Assembly: GCF_050624435.1 (NCBI RefSeq)
Contig: NC_134546.1
Location: 11,183,001 to 11,247,000 of the forward strand
Reading direction: 5' to 3'
Source of the DNA: Tenrec ecaudatus
Taxonomy: Eukaryota; Chordata; Mammalia; Afrosoricida; Tenrecidae
Length of the DNA: 64,000 nucleotides
This document shows positions 53,150-63,906 of this stretch, one piece after another. A program made the position numbers and the translations under genes. The notes beneath the pieces are model-generated. The model had not been told where the DNA came from. It did not search any database and saw only the letters and a program-made list of their open reading frames with translations. Position 1 is the stretch's first letter, and the number at the start of each line of letters is the position of its first letter.

Positions 53150-53757
53150 CTACTCACCTGAAGGTTGGCGGTTCAAATCTACAACACCGTGCTGAGGAAG
53201 CCAGGCGTGGTGACCTTCCTCCACAAAGATGACAACCAGGAAGACGCTGGTATTGCTCTACGCTGTAACCCCTGGGTTCCTTTAAGTCAGAACAAGGAGA
53301 ACCGTGCTGAGGTTACTTTGTTTTGCCTGCAGGTCAGACATCAGCCTTTTAAAAACTTTCCAGTTAGCTTTAGTATGTAACCAGCACTGAGAGACTCAAA
53401 CGGGCTCCTCACAAGCCTATCTGTGGGAGCTCTGGCTAGTGCCTGGCCTCTCCATGCGTTAAATGGCAAAGTCGGATTATAAAAACTGAAGATGTTATTT
53501 GGGAGTAAACCGAATGGACAGGGCAAGGAAGTCTGGCACTCGGGAGGTAGCGACGACCTCAGCGTGAGAAACAGTGGTTTTGTTTTAGAGGAGGGTCGTT
53601 GGGAAACAGGAATCAGTTTTGGAACGCTGTCATTTAAGCAAAGGCAGATCCTTTGGAAGTGGGAGCAAAATTGTGATCAGACCACATGTCCTTTCTCCTG
53701 TTTGCAAAGCTGCAAGGGTTCCTGGCTTTTCCTGTGGTGATGCCTGGGGAAGTTCTG
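53150..53757. other. mostly unassigned sequence, about 600 bp
   Basis: The first 30 bp ('aaggttggcggttcaaatc') look like an AfroSINE B-box fragment. The rest is not recognised. Confidence 0.35.
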
Positions 53758-54542
53758 GATTGTGCCGGTGGTTCTCAACGTGTGGGTCGCGACCCCTTTG
53801 GGGAATGAACGACCCTTTCAGAGGGGTCGCCTGGTTCATAACAGTAGCAACATTACAGTTATGAAGTAGCAATGAAAATAATGTTATGCCCCTCCCCCGA
53901 AAAGAATTTGTTCAAAAGGACGACATTGACTCTGCAGCTATGGGAGATGGACATATTTGATCAGAGCACACGGGAACAGATGAAGGGGCAGGAGGAGAGA
54001 GTGGAGCACAGCCTGGCCCACCAGGCCGTGATGATGATGTTCCTGAGTAGAGCAGCCAGTCCACAAAGAGAACAACATGGTTGGCCCTACTATGAGACAT
54101 GATGCCCCTCAGTGACTAAGGGCGATACAGGGGGCAGCACCGGAGACACAGTGTGGGAATTGCACCTGACCTGATCCCACCACACCGAGGCAAATCACTG
54201 GGGGAGTGCAGCGGAACAGCAAGGGAATGGAGTGGCAAGGTCCCCAGGGAATGCTGAAAGTGGACTTTGGGGCCAGGGCGTGGTGCCCCAACAGACTGGA
54301 CTGGAAAACGCTCCTAAGGGCCAGCAAACGATCCCTGAACTAACTACAAGCTTTTCTCTTGTGAACTGTTTTATTCTGTTCTTTGTCAGTGGTTTGTTTC
54401 TGTTGTTTTGTTGTCTGGTTGTATACTGTTGCTTTGTTTTCCTCTGTCTAGTTTTCGTGCATGTTAGTGACTCCACAGGTCTGTCTGAATAGGACAGGCT
54501 GGATGAACTATCTGAAGGAAAAACAACGGGACCGACAGTTCC

Positions 54543-54573
54543 GGGGGGACTTGGGGTGGGGGGGTAGGGGGGG
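54543..54573 (+). other. strong G-quadruplex motif in L1 3' UTR
   Basis: Four G runs of 4-7 bases separated by loops of 1-4 bases. L1 3' UTRs in other mammals carry comparable G-rich tracts. Confidence 0.8.
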
Positions 54574-55455
54574 TAAGGAAGTGGTGTTAACAAACCCAGG
54601 GACAAGGGAAAAACATGGGACCCCAAATGGTAGAGAAGGGGGAGTGGCAGGCCTGGTGGGAAATGATCAAGGGTAAGGTTGCTTAGAGAAGAGGTATACT
54701 CTAGCCCAGGTGGTGATGAAGCATGGTAGTAGGGCAGGAGGAAAGTCAAGGGAGATGGAGGAAAGAGCTAGGAGTCAAAGGGCATTCATGGAGGTCTAGA
54801 CAAAGACATGTACATGCAAATATATATAGGAGGATGGGGAAATAGATCTATGTGTCTATATTTGTAGGTCAAGTATTAAGGTGGCGGAAGGACCTTGGGC
54901 CTCTACTCAAACACTCCCTCAATGCATGAATACCTTCTTTTATTAAATTGGAACTCTATGATGCTCACTCTCCCGACACAACAGCTGGAGCCAAAGTGGG
55001 TGAACAAGTAAATGTGGTGAAGAAAGCTGATGGTGCCCGGCTATCAAAAGAGATAGTGACTGGGGTCTTAAAGGCTTGAAGATAAACAAGCGGCCATATA
55101 GCTCAGAAGCAACAAAGTCCACATGGAAGAACACACCAGCCTGTGTGATCGAGTGGTCCCAAAGGGATCAGTTACCAGGCATCAAAGAACAAAAAATCAT
55201 ATCATTGACTGCACACCTCCATGATAGGATCGCTGAAGGCAAATGGGTGCATAAGCAAATGTGGTGAAGAAAGCTGATGGTGCCCGGCTATCAAAAGAGA
55301 TAGTGTCTGGGGTCTTAAAGGCTTGAAGGTGAACAAGCGGCCATCTAGCTCAGAAGCAAATAAGCCCACATGGAAGAAGCACACCGGCCAGTGCGATCAC
55401 GAGGTGCCCAAGGGACCAGGTATAAGGCATCATGCAAAAAAAAAAAAAAGATATA

Positions 55456-55524
55456 AGTGTGTGTATGCATGTGTATATATGTGTATATGTATATATGTAT
55501 GTATATATATGTATATATATATCA
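55456..55524. repeat. (TATG/TA)n low-complexity repeat
   Basis: Alternating gta/tata units after an A run inside the L1 insertion. Absent from the equivalent position in the other L1 copies. Confidence 0.85.
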
Positions 55525-56424
55525 TATTAAATGAAGGGGGAAGTGCAGAGTGGAGACCCAAGGCCCAAGTGTCGACCAATGGAGATCCCCTCATAGAGGG
55601 GTTTAGGAGAGGAGATGGGTTAATTAGGGTGTGAGGTAGTATCGATGAAGAACACAGCTTTCCCCCAGATTCTGGATGCTTCCTCCCCCCAACTACCATG
55701 ATCTGAATTCTACCTTGCAGGCCTGGATAGGACAGAGGCTGTACACTGGTACATATGAGGGTTGGAGGTACAGGGAATCCAGGGTGGATGATACCTTCAG
55801 GACCAAGGGTGTGAGGGACGATGCTGGGAGAGTGTAGGGTGAGTGGGTTGGAAAGGGGGAACTGATTACAAGGATCCACATGTGACCTCTTCCCTGGGAG
55901 AGGGACAGCAGAGAAGGGGGGAAGGGAGACTCCGGATAGGGCAAGATATGACAAAATAACGAGGTATAAATTACCAAGGGCATATGAGGGAGGGGGGAAT
56001 GGGGAGGGAGGGGGGGGGGAAAGAGGACCTTTAAGTGGAGAGCAAATGCCTTGAGAATGATTGGGGCAGGGAATGTATGGATGTGCTTTATACAATTGAT
56101 GTATGTATATGTATGGATTGTGGTAAGAGTTGTTTGAGTCCCTAATAAAATGTAAAAGAAGAAAATAGAAAAAAATGATTAGGGCAAAGACTGTACAGAT
56201 GTGCTTTATACAATTGATGTATGTATATGTATGAACTGTGAAAAGAATTGTATGAGCCCCAATAAATTTTTTTAAATAAAAAAAATATATATATATTGTC
56301 ATTCAGCATAAGAAATATTAAAGCAAAAAAAAAAAAGAAAATAATGTTATGGTTGTGGGGTCACTACAGCATGAGGAACTGTATGAAAGGGTCGTGACGT
56401 TAGGAAGGTTGAGGACCACTGGAT

Positions 56425-56913
56425 TATGTCAAGTAGAGTTGAACCCTGGCTAGAGGTAGAGTCAAAACCATCAATCAAGCCACAGCCTGATGAGACTCCT
56501 TTCATGTCATAAACCTTTTGTATAACAGTAAGGGACTCTAGGAAGCTGCTCTCTCTCTCCCTCCCTCCCTCCCTCCCTGCTTTCCTGTCTATAGGCACTC
56601 TGCCTGCCTCAAGGGGTGGTCCCATGTGGGCCCCCACCCCTGAGACCTGCAGGCACTCTGACACATTTACCTCAACTTTGGATCCATGTGACTCTGCTCT
56701 CACCAGCCTGTGACCTTCCTGCTTCACCGTACTGCATCACAGACATGAAGCTGTGTGAGTCTGAAGGACTTGAGGACTAGCATTGGACTTACAGACTGCA
56801 GTTAGACTGAGATGGGATGCCTTCTTTTGATACAAGATTATCTGTTGATAGAAAGAGATTTCTCATACATATATGAGTATCACTAGATTTGTTTCTCTAG
56901 TCTACCTGGACTA
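56425..56913 (+). mobile_element. ERVL/MLT2-like LTR, strongly diverged
   Basis: The second half keeps the family order: 'gtgtgagtctgaagg', 'ctagcattggacttac', 'gatgggatgccttcttttg', 'tgtttctctagtctacctgg'. The start near the SPIN end is not clear. Confidence 0.6.
56549..56579. repeat. (CTCC)n / (CT)n simple repeat
   Basis: Short CT then CTCC units inside the diverged LTR. Confidence 0.85.
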
Positions 56914-57599
56914 GCAACAATGTCTGAAGAAGAAAAAAAAAGAGATGGATTCAGAAAATACCAGTTAGGCAAGGTCAAAGATGGAAGCCCCGGGACCTGG
57001 CTTAAAGTAATGATGGTCTTGGTCTTTCTGCCTGACACTTGTTCTTGCGTAGCAGACATGGCCTCTGTGAACCAAGCAAGTCCTGAGGGCTCATGGGGTG
57101 GAGAAGAGAAACATTACGATTTGTGAGGCCTTTCTCCTCCCTTGCCCTCCACCATCCTTCTCAGACTTCCCCTTCTCCGTACAAGTCAGCTATGCAAATC
57201 CACCTCTTGACCAGAGGAAAGGCCGGAGAACCGCCCTAGTGCAAGCTGAAAGCCCCAAGCTCTGGACTCTGGGGCCCCGCTAGAATATCACCACGAGGCC
57301 AGACAGAAAAATATAAAAGCGCCTAGAGCTCCAGCCTGGCGTCTAGACAGGGACGGCGGCCCAGCAACGCAGGCGGGAGGTGGTGGGAGGCCCCGATGAT
57401 TCCAGGGCCCAGAGGAGAATGAGCGGGAAGGTTTGGGCTGGGGAGGCCTGAGTAAATGCCGTGTAAAAGCTTTGTGACTGTGGTCTGGGGAGTCGTTGGA
57501 ATGAGTATTTACGGCCATGTTTTTTTTTATTATTGAGCTTGGCTGGGAGGCTTTCAGAAATGAAAGATTTTTTGGCACCAGAAGCCTTGCACCAACCAC
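56914..57599. other. unassigned sequence, about 690 bp
   Basis: No recognised repeat. GC-rich between 57230 and 57440. No gene supported. Confidence 0.35.
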
Positions 57600-57800
57600 C
57601 CTATCTCTAAATTAAGCCGAGAAGCTGACAGCCTCTGAGTTACTGGACACTAAATTCATGCCCCGGCATGCAAGTGCGAGCGTCTCAGGGCACGCTCTCG
57701 CAATTAGACATTTAGAAATAGCTAATGAATACCAATGAAGAAAGAGGAAAATTAAGCAATGTCTACTCAAGTAGCTGTTTAATGGCAGAGAGCATGCGAG
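57600..57800. other. non-repetitive block, candidate conserved non-coding element
   Basis: Contains a short hairpin (gagcgt at 57678-57683, acgctc at 57692-57697), then 'cgcaattagacatttag', 'aatagctaatgaatacc' and 'ggaaaattaagcaatg', i.e. a cluster of homeodomain-type cores. No repeat identity. The function is inference. Confidence 0.35.
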
Positions 57801-58463
57801 AGAGCGAGAGCATAAAGTTCCCCTGCAGGGCGGCCTGGGGCAGGGCGCCCCTGTCCCTGTCTGCAAAGGGCACAGCCTCCCCCAATCACTTCTGGGGGTC
57901 TTGCATGGCTTCTGGCCTCCTAAGAAGCCAGCAAGGAGGACAGAAACGAGGAAGCGAGGCTACAAAATGTCTGGATGGGTCCAGGGTGGTGGAGGGGATG
58001 CATCTGAGTCTCCCCGCGATGCATGCCCTTTCTTTCTAAAGAGCTGATCCTTCTGGCTCCCAGTTCTCTCAAACCCTCTGGCATGCGCCCACCCACCTCT
58101 CTTCCTCCCTTCCTATCCTTTCCTCTCCCCTGCTTCAGGGTACACAAGCGAGCCCATTCTCAAATGTCATTTAAGGAGAACATTATTCAGTCTCAAAAGA
58201 GACAAAAACAACACAAAGACACCGACGTAGCGTCCAGACGAGGGAGGTTCCTCGTCTGAGCGCAGGATGGCCCCTGAGGATTCACAGTTGGGACGCTGGC
58301 TAACCAAGGCACGGCACGAATAAACGGTCATGCACCATGGTTGGTGGCAAAACAAAAGGCCACATTTATAAGGGGACTAGAGAAGCAGGGGCGAGGCCAT
58401 GATCGGGACAGGTGCGTTTTGTTAGGTAGCAGAGCTTGCAAGATTGGTCCCGGCCTTCAAACC
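57801..58463. other. unassigned sequence, about 660 bp
   Basis: No recognised repeat. Frames of 75-104 codons lack support. Confidence 0.35.
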
Positions 58464-58620
58464 AAGTGATACTGTAAGACGGGCAGTTCAAAACCTCCAG
58501 CTGCCCCATGGGAGAAAGACAGGGCTTTCTACTCCCATAAAGAGTTACAGTCTCGAAAACTCACAGGGACAGTTCTATCCTGTCTTCTAGGGTCAGCATA
58601 TGCTGATGGCAGAGTGAGTA
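58464..58620 (+). mobile_element. AfroSINE, 5' truncated
   Basis: 'acgggcagttcaaaacctcc', 'ctttctactcccataaagag', 'ttacagtctcgaaaactc', 'gttctatcctgtcttctagg'. Confidence 0.85.
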
Positions 58621-58752
58621 CTGTCCCCAGTATTGTGACCTCCATCAAGGGCACACCCAGCCAGCCCCTGAGAGACTGGCCTTCCCCAGGCTGGTAATCT
58701 ACTTGGCAAGGCTTTCTGACTGAAGGCAAAATGATCACCATCCTTGGTTAAT

Positions 58753-58960
58753 GATCAGGAGCCCTGATGGTGTGGTGGGGTTATGCATTGGGCTGCCAAC
58801 CAAGAGGTTGGCAGTTTGAAACCACCAGCTGCTCCTTGGGAGAAAGATGAGGCTCTTTATTTCTATAGTTACAGTCTGTGAAACCCACAGGCGCCCTTCT
58901 CCCTGTCTTAAATGGTTGCTATGAGTCAGTATTGACTCGGTAGCAGTGAGTTTGATTTTT
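58753..58960 (+). mobile_element. AfroSINE, near full length
   Basis: Head 'aggagccctgatggtgtgg' (A box), 'gaggttggcagtttgaaacc' (B box), 'gatgaggctctttatttc', 'tggttgctatgagtcag' and tail 'agcagtgagtttgattttt'. One of the most complete copies. Confidence 0.92.
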
Positions 58961-59373
58961 GGCTTTGGCTAATGATCAGAAAGAATTCAATGGAAACTGA
59001 ATCAATCTGGGGATCCTGCAAATGGAATTGGGCCTTCACTACCATCCCATCTGTAGCCTTTTGTAGACTGGATACTCAAAATTTAAAACTCTAAAACACT
59101 CCTTTTCCTATTTAGCCTTCTCTAATTTTAATCTAATTTTGCCTATCCAGGCAAAAAAATCACTATAATGACATAGAAATGCCTGGATGATTTGAGTTTG
59201 TTTTATTCCTTAATTCCCTTTTAAATTCCTAAATACAATTATTTTCAAAGGAGCTTTCTATCAGTGGAAAACCAACATCACACTATATAAAATAGGAGGA
59301 AATTATAAAACCGTAAAGAGGAAATTATAAAACAGTAAAATAAACGCAATGAAGACCACTTTAAACAAACAAA
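58961..59373. other. AT-rich unassigned sequence, about 410 bp
   Basis: Contains a local near-duplication of 'gaggaaattataaaac' (59296 and 59318). No element recognised. Confidence 0.4.
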
Positions 59374-59569
59374 CCACTCAAACTCGCTGCCACGCAGTCA
59401 GATCTGACTCGTCATGATCCTATAGGACAGCATAGAACTTCTTGTGTGGGTTTCTGAGACTGTAACTCTGTAAAGGAGTAGAAAGCCTCATCATTCTCCC
59501 ACGGAGTGGCTGGTGGTATCGAACTGTTGACTCTATGGTTAGCAAGCCAACGACACCACCAGGACTCCT
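59374..59569 (-). mobile_element. AfroSINE, near full length
   Basis: 'actcaaactcgctgccacg', 'gactcgtcatgatcctatag', 'tttctgagactgtaactctg', 'gagtggctggtggtatcg' and the head 'gacaccaccaggactcct'. Confidence 0.9.
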
Positions 59570-59744
59570 AATGAAAAGAGCAGGTGCGTTCCATTCTAGT
59601 TAGTCGTCGGCTGAGTGCTGGGCCCCCGGCATGCTCTTCCTTGGTGAAGAAAACCAGTCTTCTTCTTTTCACACGCTCAGGGGACCCCCACACGTGTCAG
59701 AGGAGAAATCTTCAGTGAATGGTGATTGGATAGTCGGCCAGGCC

Positions 59745-59830
59745 TTCTGAGACGCCTCTGGGGAGACTCTAACCATCAGTCTTTGGGTTAGCAGCCCAGC
59801 TGGCTCACCATGTGTACCACCTTGAGTCTT
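59745..59830 (-). mobile_element. AfroSINE, head-proximal fragment
   Basis: 'accatcagtctttgggttag', 'cagcccagctggctcacc', 'gtgtaccaccttgagtctt'. Its tail is missing. Confidence 0.6.
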
Positions 59831-59885
59831 AGGTGCGCAAACAACCAAACCCATTGCCATCGGGTCCATTTCAACCCAAATAAGC

Positions 59886-60075
59886 CAACTTGCTGGCATC
59901 GAGCCCATGCCGACTCACAGAGACCTGGTTAGACAGAGGAGAGCTGCCTGTGTGGATTTCTGAGAGTAAATCTTTTGGGAGAAGAAAGCCTCATTTATCT
60001 ACTGCAGGGCAGTTGGTGAGTTCAAATGGCTAACCTTGCAGACAGCCGTCTGACTCTTCATAACCTACTACTCCA
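59886..60075 (-). mobile_element. AfroSINE
   Basis: 'catcgagcccatgccgactc', 'acagagacctggttagacag', 'tttctgagagtaaatctttt', 'gggcagttggtgagttc'. The head is decayed. Confidence 0.75.
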
Positions 60076-60639
60076 GACCCTTTAAATCTGTACAGGAGCA
60101 GACACCCCGATACTCTCCAGGCAACCCCAATTCACGCCCCAGGTGCAGCATGCTGGATGTTAACCCCTGGGCGACTTGGTGTGGGGCAGGTTTGAATAAA
60201 GGACTGGTTTGCTAATTCACCAGTCAGTGGTGACCGATGGCACGCTGGCCCTCCCATGACTCTCCCTGACCTCGCTCCTTCCTGTCTCACCTGAACTGCC
60301 ATACCCTCCCTCCCGCCTCTGTGGCTCAGTGGAGCCTGTAGCCACCTCCGCCCACTCACCCACACGCACGTCCCAGTGGCCAGCCCACATGCGATTCTGG
60401 ACTACTGACTCACAAGTCAATAGTTCTCTCCTCATGGGACTGTACACCACGAGGGCCAACCCAGGACCAGAAGGGGTCAAGTGCATCTTACCCTGCGTGT
60501 GCGCCGTCCACCCAGCTAGTTTCCTGCCTTGCCAAAGCTATTGACTGACCTCTGTAAAGCTTTCATTTGGCCCCTGGTGACCTTGTTTAAGGAAAACCAC
60601 AAGCTTATCCTTCCACATATTACGCAGGATGGTGATGGC
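60076..60639. other. unassigned sequence, about 560 bp
   Basis: No recognised repeat or gene. Confidence 0.35.
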
Positions 60640-60950
60640 TCAATTCGTGTTAGAATAAATTTTTTTTTCTCACTCAAAACCATAGTAAGGTATCTCGTGA
60701 AGACAAATATTATCAGAAACATGGCAAACAAGTGGCGGTGAGGGTATAGAAATATGGGCACCCTTCTGCATGGCTGGTGGAATTCTAAATAGAATTCCGG
60801 TTCCACGACAAGTTAACTATAGAACGACCCTAAGACTCAGCACCTCCACTCCCAGGTAGGAACCCAAGGGACTCAGAAGTCGAGCTTCAAACAGACCCAT
60901 GAACCCCAGTGCCACTGCAGTAATATTCACAGGAACCCAAAGGTAGGAAC

Positions 60951-61605
60951 TGTTAGGCTACCTAGCTTAGGGACAGGGGGCTGTCCCTCCCATGCCTGAA
61001 AAGGACCCCATAGGGGAGGTTGGAAAGAAATCAGGCGACCATTAGACACCTTTGAAGACCCCAAGCTGAGCATGCTCGTCCTCAAACCCCAAAGCCAGAT
61101 GGACAGTACACCTGGGCAGGCCAAACTAGGCCCAGGCTCATGACATCACCCAGGTAAGGTAGGCCTACCTCAGCCAATGGGATCAACCAATACCATCAAC
61201 CACGCCTTCCCCTCAGCCAGGGGCTGGGCTAGAATAAAGGCAGGGAGCTTGCTCTGGGACACTCTGTCTTACCCTGCTCCAGGTCAGAGGCGGATAGAGG
61301 GGGAGGGAGACCTTTCGGGCCCGCTCAGGGCCTACTGGGAGCCCACAGTCTCTTGGCCCACATGCTCTCAGCCTCTAGGGTTCTTGGGTGTCTGGCCTCC
61401 CTGGATCCCCCCCAAGATCCGTATTCGTGGGTGCTCTTTTCCACGTGGTTTCGGGCCCAGTTGTGAACCCCTTTGAGATTGTAAGACCTGAAACTTGTCC
61501 TGTCCTTCATAAAACCCCACTTGGATTAAAAAATGGGCTTTGGCGTGATTTCTTTCACTGTGTTAAGCCAAGAACTGAGTTATTATCCACCCCAGAGACC
61601 TAACA
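60951..61605 (+). mobile_element. solo LTR inside L1M
   Basis: 655 bp from 'tgttaggctacctagc' to '…cagagacctaaca', with a perfect 7 bp terminal inverted repeat (tgttagg/cctaaca). It has a TATA-like 'agaataaagg' (61231) and an ATTAAA signal (61524). Flanking 4-mers gaac and aaac match in 3 of 4. The L1M reading 'aaggtaggaac|aaaacc' rejoins cleanly without it. A 4 bp duplication would fit a class I ERV; that class is inference. Confidence 0.75.
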
Positions 61606-61655
61606 AAACCACGCAAGAGCCCATCAGCAAGACAAACGGGCGGACAAAATGTGAT

Positions 61656-62294
61656 ACCGTTCTGCGGGGAAAGGAGACATGAGATTCACATACGATCTAC
61701 AGAAACCTGTTCACTGCGCCTTCCAGAGGGCAAAGGCAACGACCACGCATTCTGAGGAGGGAGACCATTAGCAAGAGGCCTTAACGATGCCCAAGGATTC
61801 AGTCACTCGGCCACTCCAATAGAGAAGCAAAGAAAGGGTCACCAAACCATGCCTGGTGGCCGATCACTAATACATCACAGTGGCAGGAGGGGCCGTGGAA
61901 GTCGCAGAGGGACCACGAGTGGGAGAGGTGCACACTACTGCAGAAGAGAAACGCTTACAGAATTGGTTCAGGGTCCTTGGGCTACTTGGTTTGAGCGTGA
62001 CTCAGGACCCTAATTTCCCTCAAGGGACACCCAGGTAAGTGCCTGAGGGCAAGACTGCCCCCCCTCAACCCCCACCCCCATGCTGGCTACTGGAGTCAAA
62101 GCAAACTCACTCTACCTGAAGTCAAAGCCTTTCTTGTATTACTGGTCAGAAGGAACACAAGGGAGGCTGAATCTGTGTGCGACCCAAAATGGACCGAGGA
62201 CTCCCGATGTAAACCACAGCCTCCCCTGCGCCTGGTGCTCGGGATGGAAGCTCTACCGCAGCACAAACGAACCATGGGAGATCATTCCGTCACT
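61656..62294. other. unassigned insert within L1M, about 640 bp
   Basis: Lies between two L1M parts, so it is probably an inserted element. I cannot identify it or its ends. Confidence 0.35.
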
Positions 62295-62640
62295 AATGAG
62301 AATACAGCCCTGATGCATGCTACAAGCTTGAATATCGAGAACATTGTGCTGAGTGAGATAAGGCAGACATTGTACGATCCCACTTACATAAAACACCTAC
62401 AACAGGCACCTGTGTAGATACGTTTATGAATGGTTACCTGGGGTAGATGAGAGGGATAAACGGAGTGTTGCTTGAGGGGAGTTGAGTTTCTGGGAAGTGT
62501 GGAAACAGATGGTAGTGATGGGGACATACCATGGTGAACGTAATTAATGTCGCTGAGTCTTACACATAGGCATGGTTGAAATGGCAAATGATTGATATAT
62601 TTTACAATAAAATGGAGAGTTAGTTTGAGAAGGGGGCGTC

Positions 62641-63052
62641 CAGACCTGACAGATGATAATACCTCAGTAAGGGCTTGTGGCCTGCACCTATGAAAAGCAG
62701 GATGGCCAACAGTGGGCGCGCGATGGCTGTGTTCAAGCCCCAGCACTGTCACTCTGAGCTTTGCGTATTGTTAGAGCCTGCGAAGACTCGGTTCCTCCCC
62801 CATGCACCTTGGGCCTGTGTGTTCCATGTTGCACCCATTCTGGGATGCACAGTTTGTACATGCAATTTCCATCTGCTGAAAGGCCCACATCTGGGCTGTG
62901 GACCTCAGGCGGGGCCACGTGACTCACTCTGGCCAATGGCGTGAGAAGGGACATGTCCTGCATCACTTCCAGGTTGAAGCTTTCAGAGTGAACTTGTGGT
63001 TCACCCAGTGGGTTTCTTTTATTTTTCGGTATTTTATTTTATGATTATTCTC
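62641..63052. other. unassigned sequence, about 410 bp
   Basis: No recognised repeat or gene. Confidence 0.35.
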
Positions 63053-63165
63053 TTTTAACATTTTATTAGGAGCTCTTGCAGATAGTATTACAATCCATAG
63101 TTCCATTAGCTCAAGAGTAATTGCACAATTGCTGTCATCATCATTTTCAGTACATTTTCTTTTTT
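63053..63165 (-). mobile_element. L1 3' end fragment
   Basis: On the minus strand it ends 'gctcctaataaaatgttaaa'. 'aaaatgatgatgacagcaat' and 'tgcacaatt' are the standard terminal blocks. Confidence 0.7.
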
Positions 63166-63396
63166 ATCCACCTCAAGGATCATCAGGGTTCTAGACGGAG
63201 GCTCACTGGCCAGCCGGGACCCCACAGTGACATGAAGCTGCAGCCAATGGGCATTCAAGGGGAGAGCCATATATTTCTTCGTTACGCATTGAGATTTGGG
63301 GATTTTGGTTTGTGGGTTTTCTGAAAGTACAACCTAGCATATCTCAGCCAGTGCTGAACCTGTCTTCAGCAAATGGACAAAATATCGTTTGCCTCT

Positions 63397-63906
63397 TGTG
63401 TAAGTCTGGGTAGACTAGAGAAACAAATTCATAGACACTCGTATGTGTATAAGAAAGAGCTTTATGTACAAGAGCAATTGTATATTGAGAAAATACATAG
63501 CCCAGTCCAGATCAAATTCACAAGTCTAATATTAGCCCATATGTCTGACACCAATCTATAAATTCCTCTTCAGACTCTCACAACATATGCAATGACACCA
63601 AGTGCAGGAAGATCACAGGCCAATCGGTAGAAAGTCTTGTGGATCTAGTGGTGGTGGAAGCATCTCAGCGCTGGCAGGGGTTTCCATGTGGCTCCTCCAG
63701 CTCTAGGGCTCTAGCTTAGCTCCATGTGTCTTGTCATCAGGAATACCGAGTAGGGAGTCTATATGGGTATCTGGCCTCCAGTGAGCTATTTATCTCTGTG
63801 GCACTTCCAAATGAGGTCAGGAAGCTGCAACCTGATTGACAGACCAAACGCCACACTTTTCCCTCTTACTAGGCTCAAATTGGCACCAGATTATGTAACC
63901 ACCATG
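63397..63906 (-). mobile_element. ERVL/MLT2-like solo LTR
   Basis: Plus strand 'tgtgtaagtctgggtagac' to 'ttatgtaaccaccatg'. Internal 'aagagctttatgtacaagag' and 'attagcccatatgtctgaca' match the family. Flanks cctct (63392-63396) and cctgt (63907-63911) are a probable 5 bp duplication with one change. Confidence 0.82.

Larger units (their letters stand above)
53889..56336 (+). mobile_element. L1 insertion (3' UTR, 2.4 kb) with perfect 15 bp target duplication
   Basis: Bounded by the direct repeat 'gaaaataatgttatg' (53874-53888 and 56337-56351). The sequence is L1 3' UTR. It has a strong G-run (54543-54573), two tandem copies of the 'gaagaaagctgatggtgccc' region (about 55020 and 55265), the purine tract (55986-56022), and a doubled terminus (about 56060 and 56178). 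An A/T tail, about 28 bp of other sequence with ATTAAA and a second A run (56325-56336) follow. The 5' part is truncated. I could not place ORF2 within it, so the first 600 bp may be non-coding 3' UTR or a flank carried along. Confidence 0.9.
53766..56421. mobile_element. SPIN-type hAT MITE split by a 2.4 kb L1
   Basis: Left part 53766-53888 ('cggtggttctcaacgtgtgg', 'gtcgcgaccccttt', 'cagtagcaacattacagtt'). Right part from about 56352 to 56421 ('ggttgtggggtcactac', 'gaaagggtcgtgacg', 'ggttgaggaccactg'). SPIN target flanks gattgtgc (53758-53765) and gattatgt (56422-56429) match in 6 of 8. Without the insert the MITE is about 190 bp. Confidence 0.88.
60640..62640 (+). mobile_element. ancient L1M 3' region, interrupted
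   Basis: Parts: 60640-60950 ('cttctgcatggctggtgg', 'ctccactcccaggtagg'), 61606-61655 ('gagcccatcagcaag', 'gacaaaatgtgata') and 62295-62640 ('gatgcatgctacaagcttg', 'aacattgtgctgagtgag', 'tggtgaacgtaattaatg', ending 'ttttacaataaaat'). These follow the order of a mammalian-wide L1M ORF2 end and 3' UTR. It is interrupted by a solo LTR and by about 640 bp of unassigned DNA. Confidence 0.75.

Noticed and set aside
55430..56302. 290-codon open frame on the minus strand
   Set aside because: It is antisense to the L1 3' UTR and its termini. The related L1 copy at 35.5 kb gives a similar frame (35428-36081, 217 codons). Length comes from low stop density in the purine-rich tract, not coding selection.
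31962..63906. The TG…CA family considered as a DNA transposon
   Set aside because: Termini are not long inverted repeats, and the target duplications are 5 bp. The 3' end motif order fits ERVL/MaLR LTRs better.
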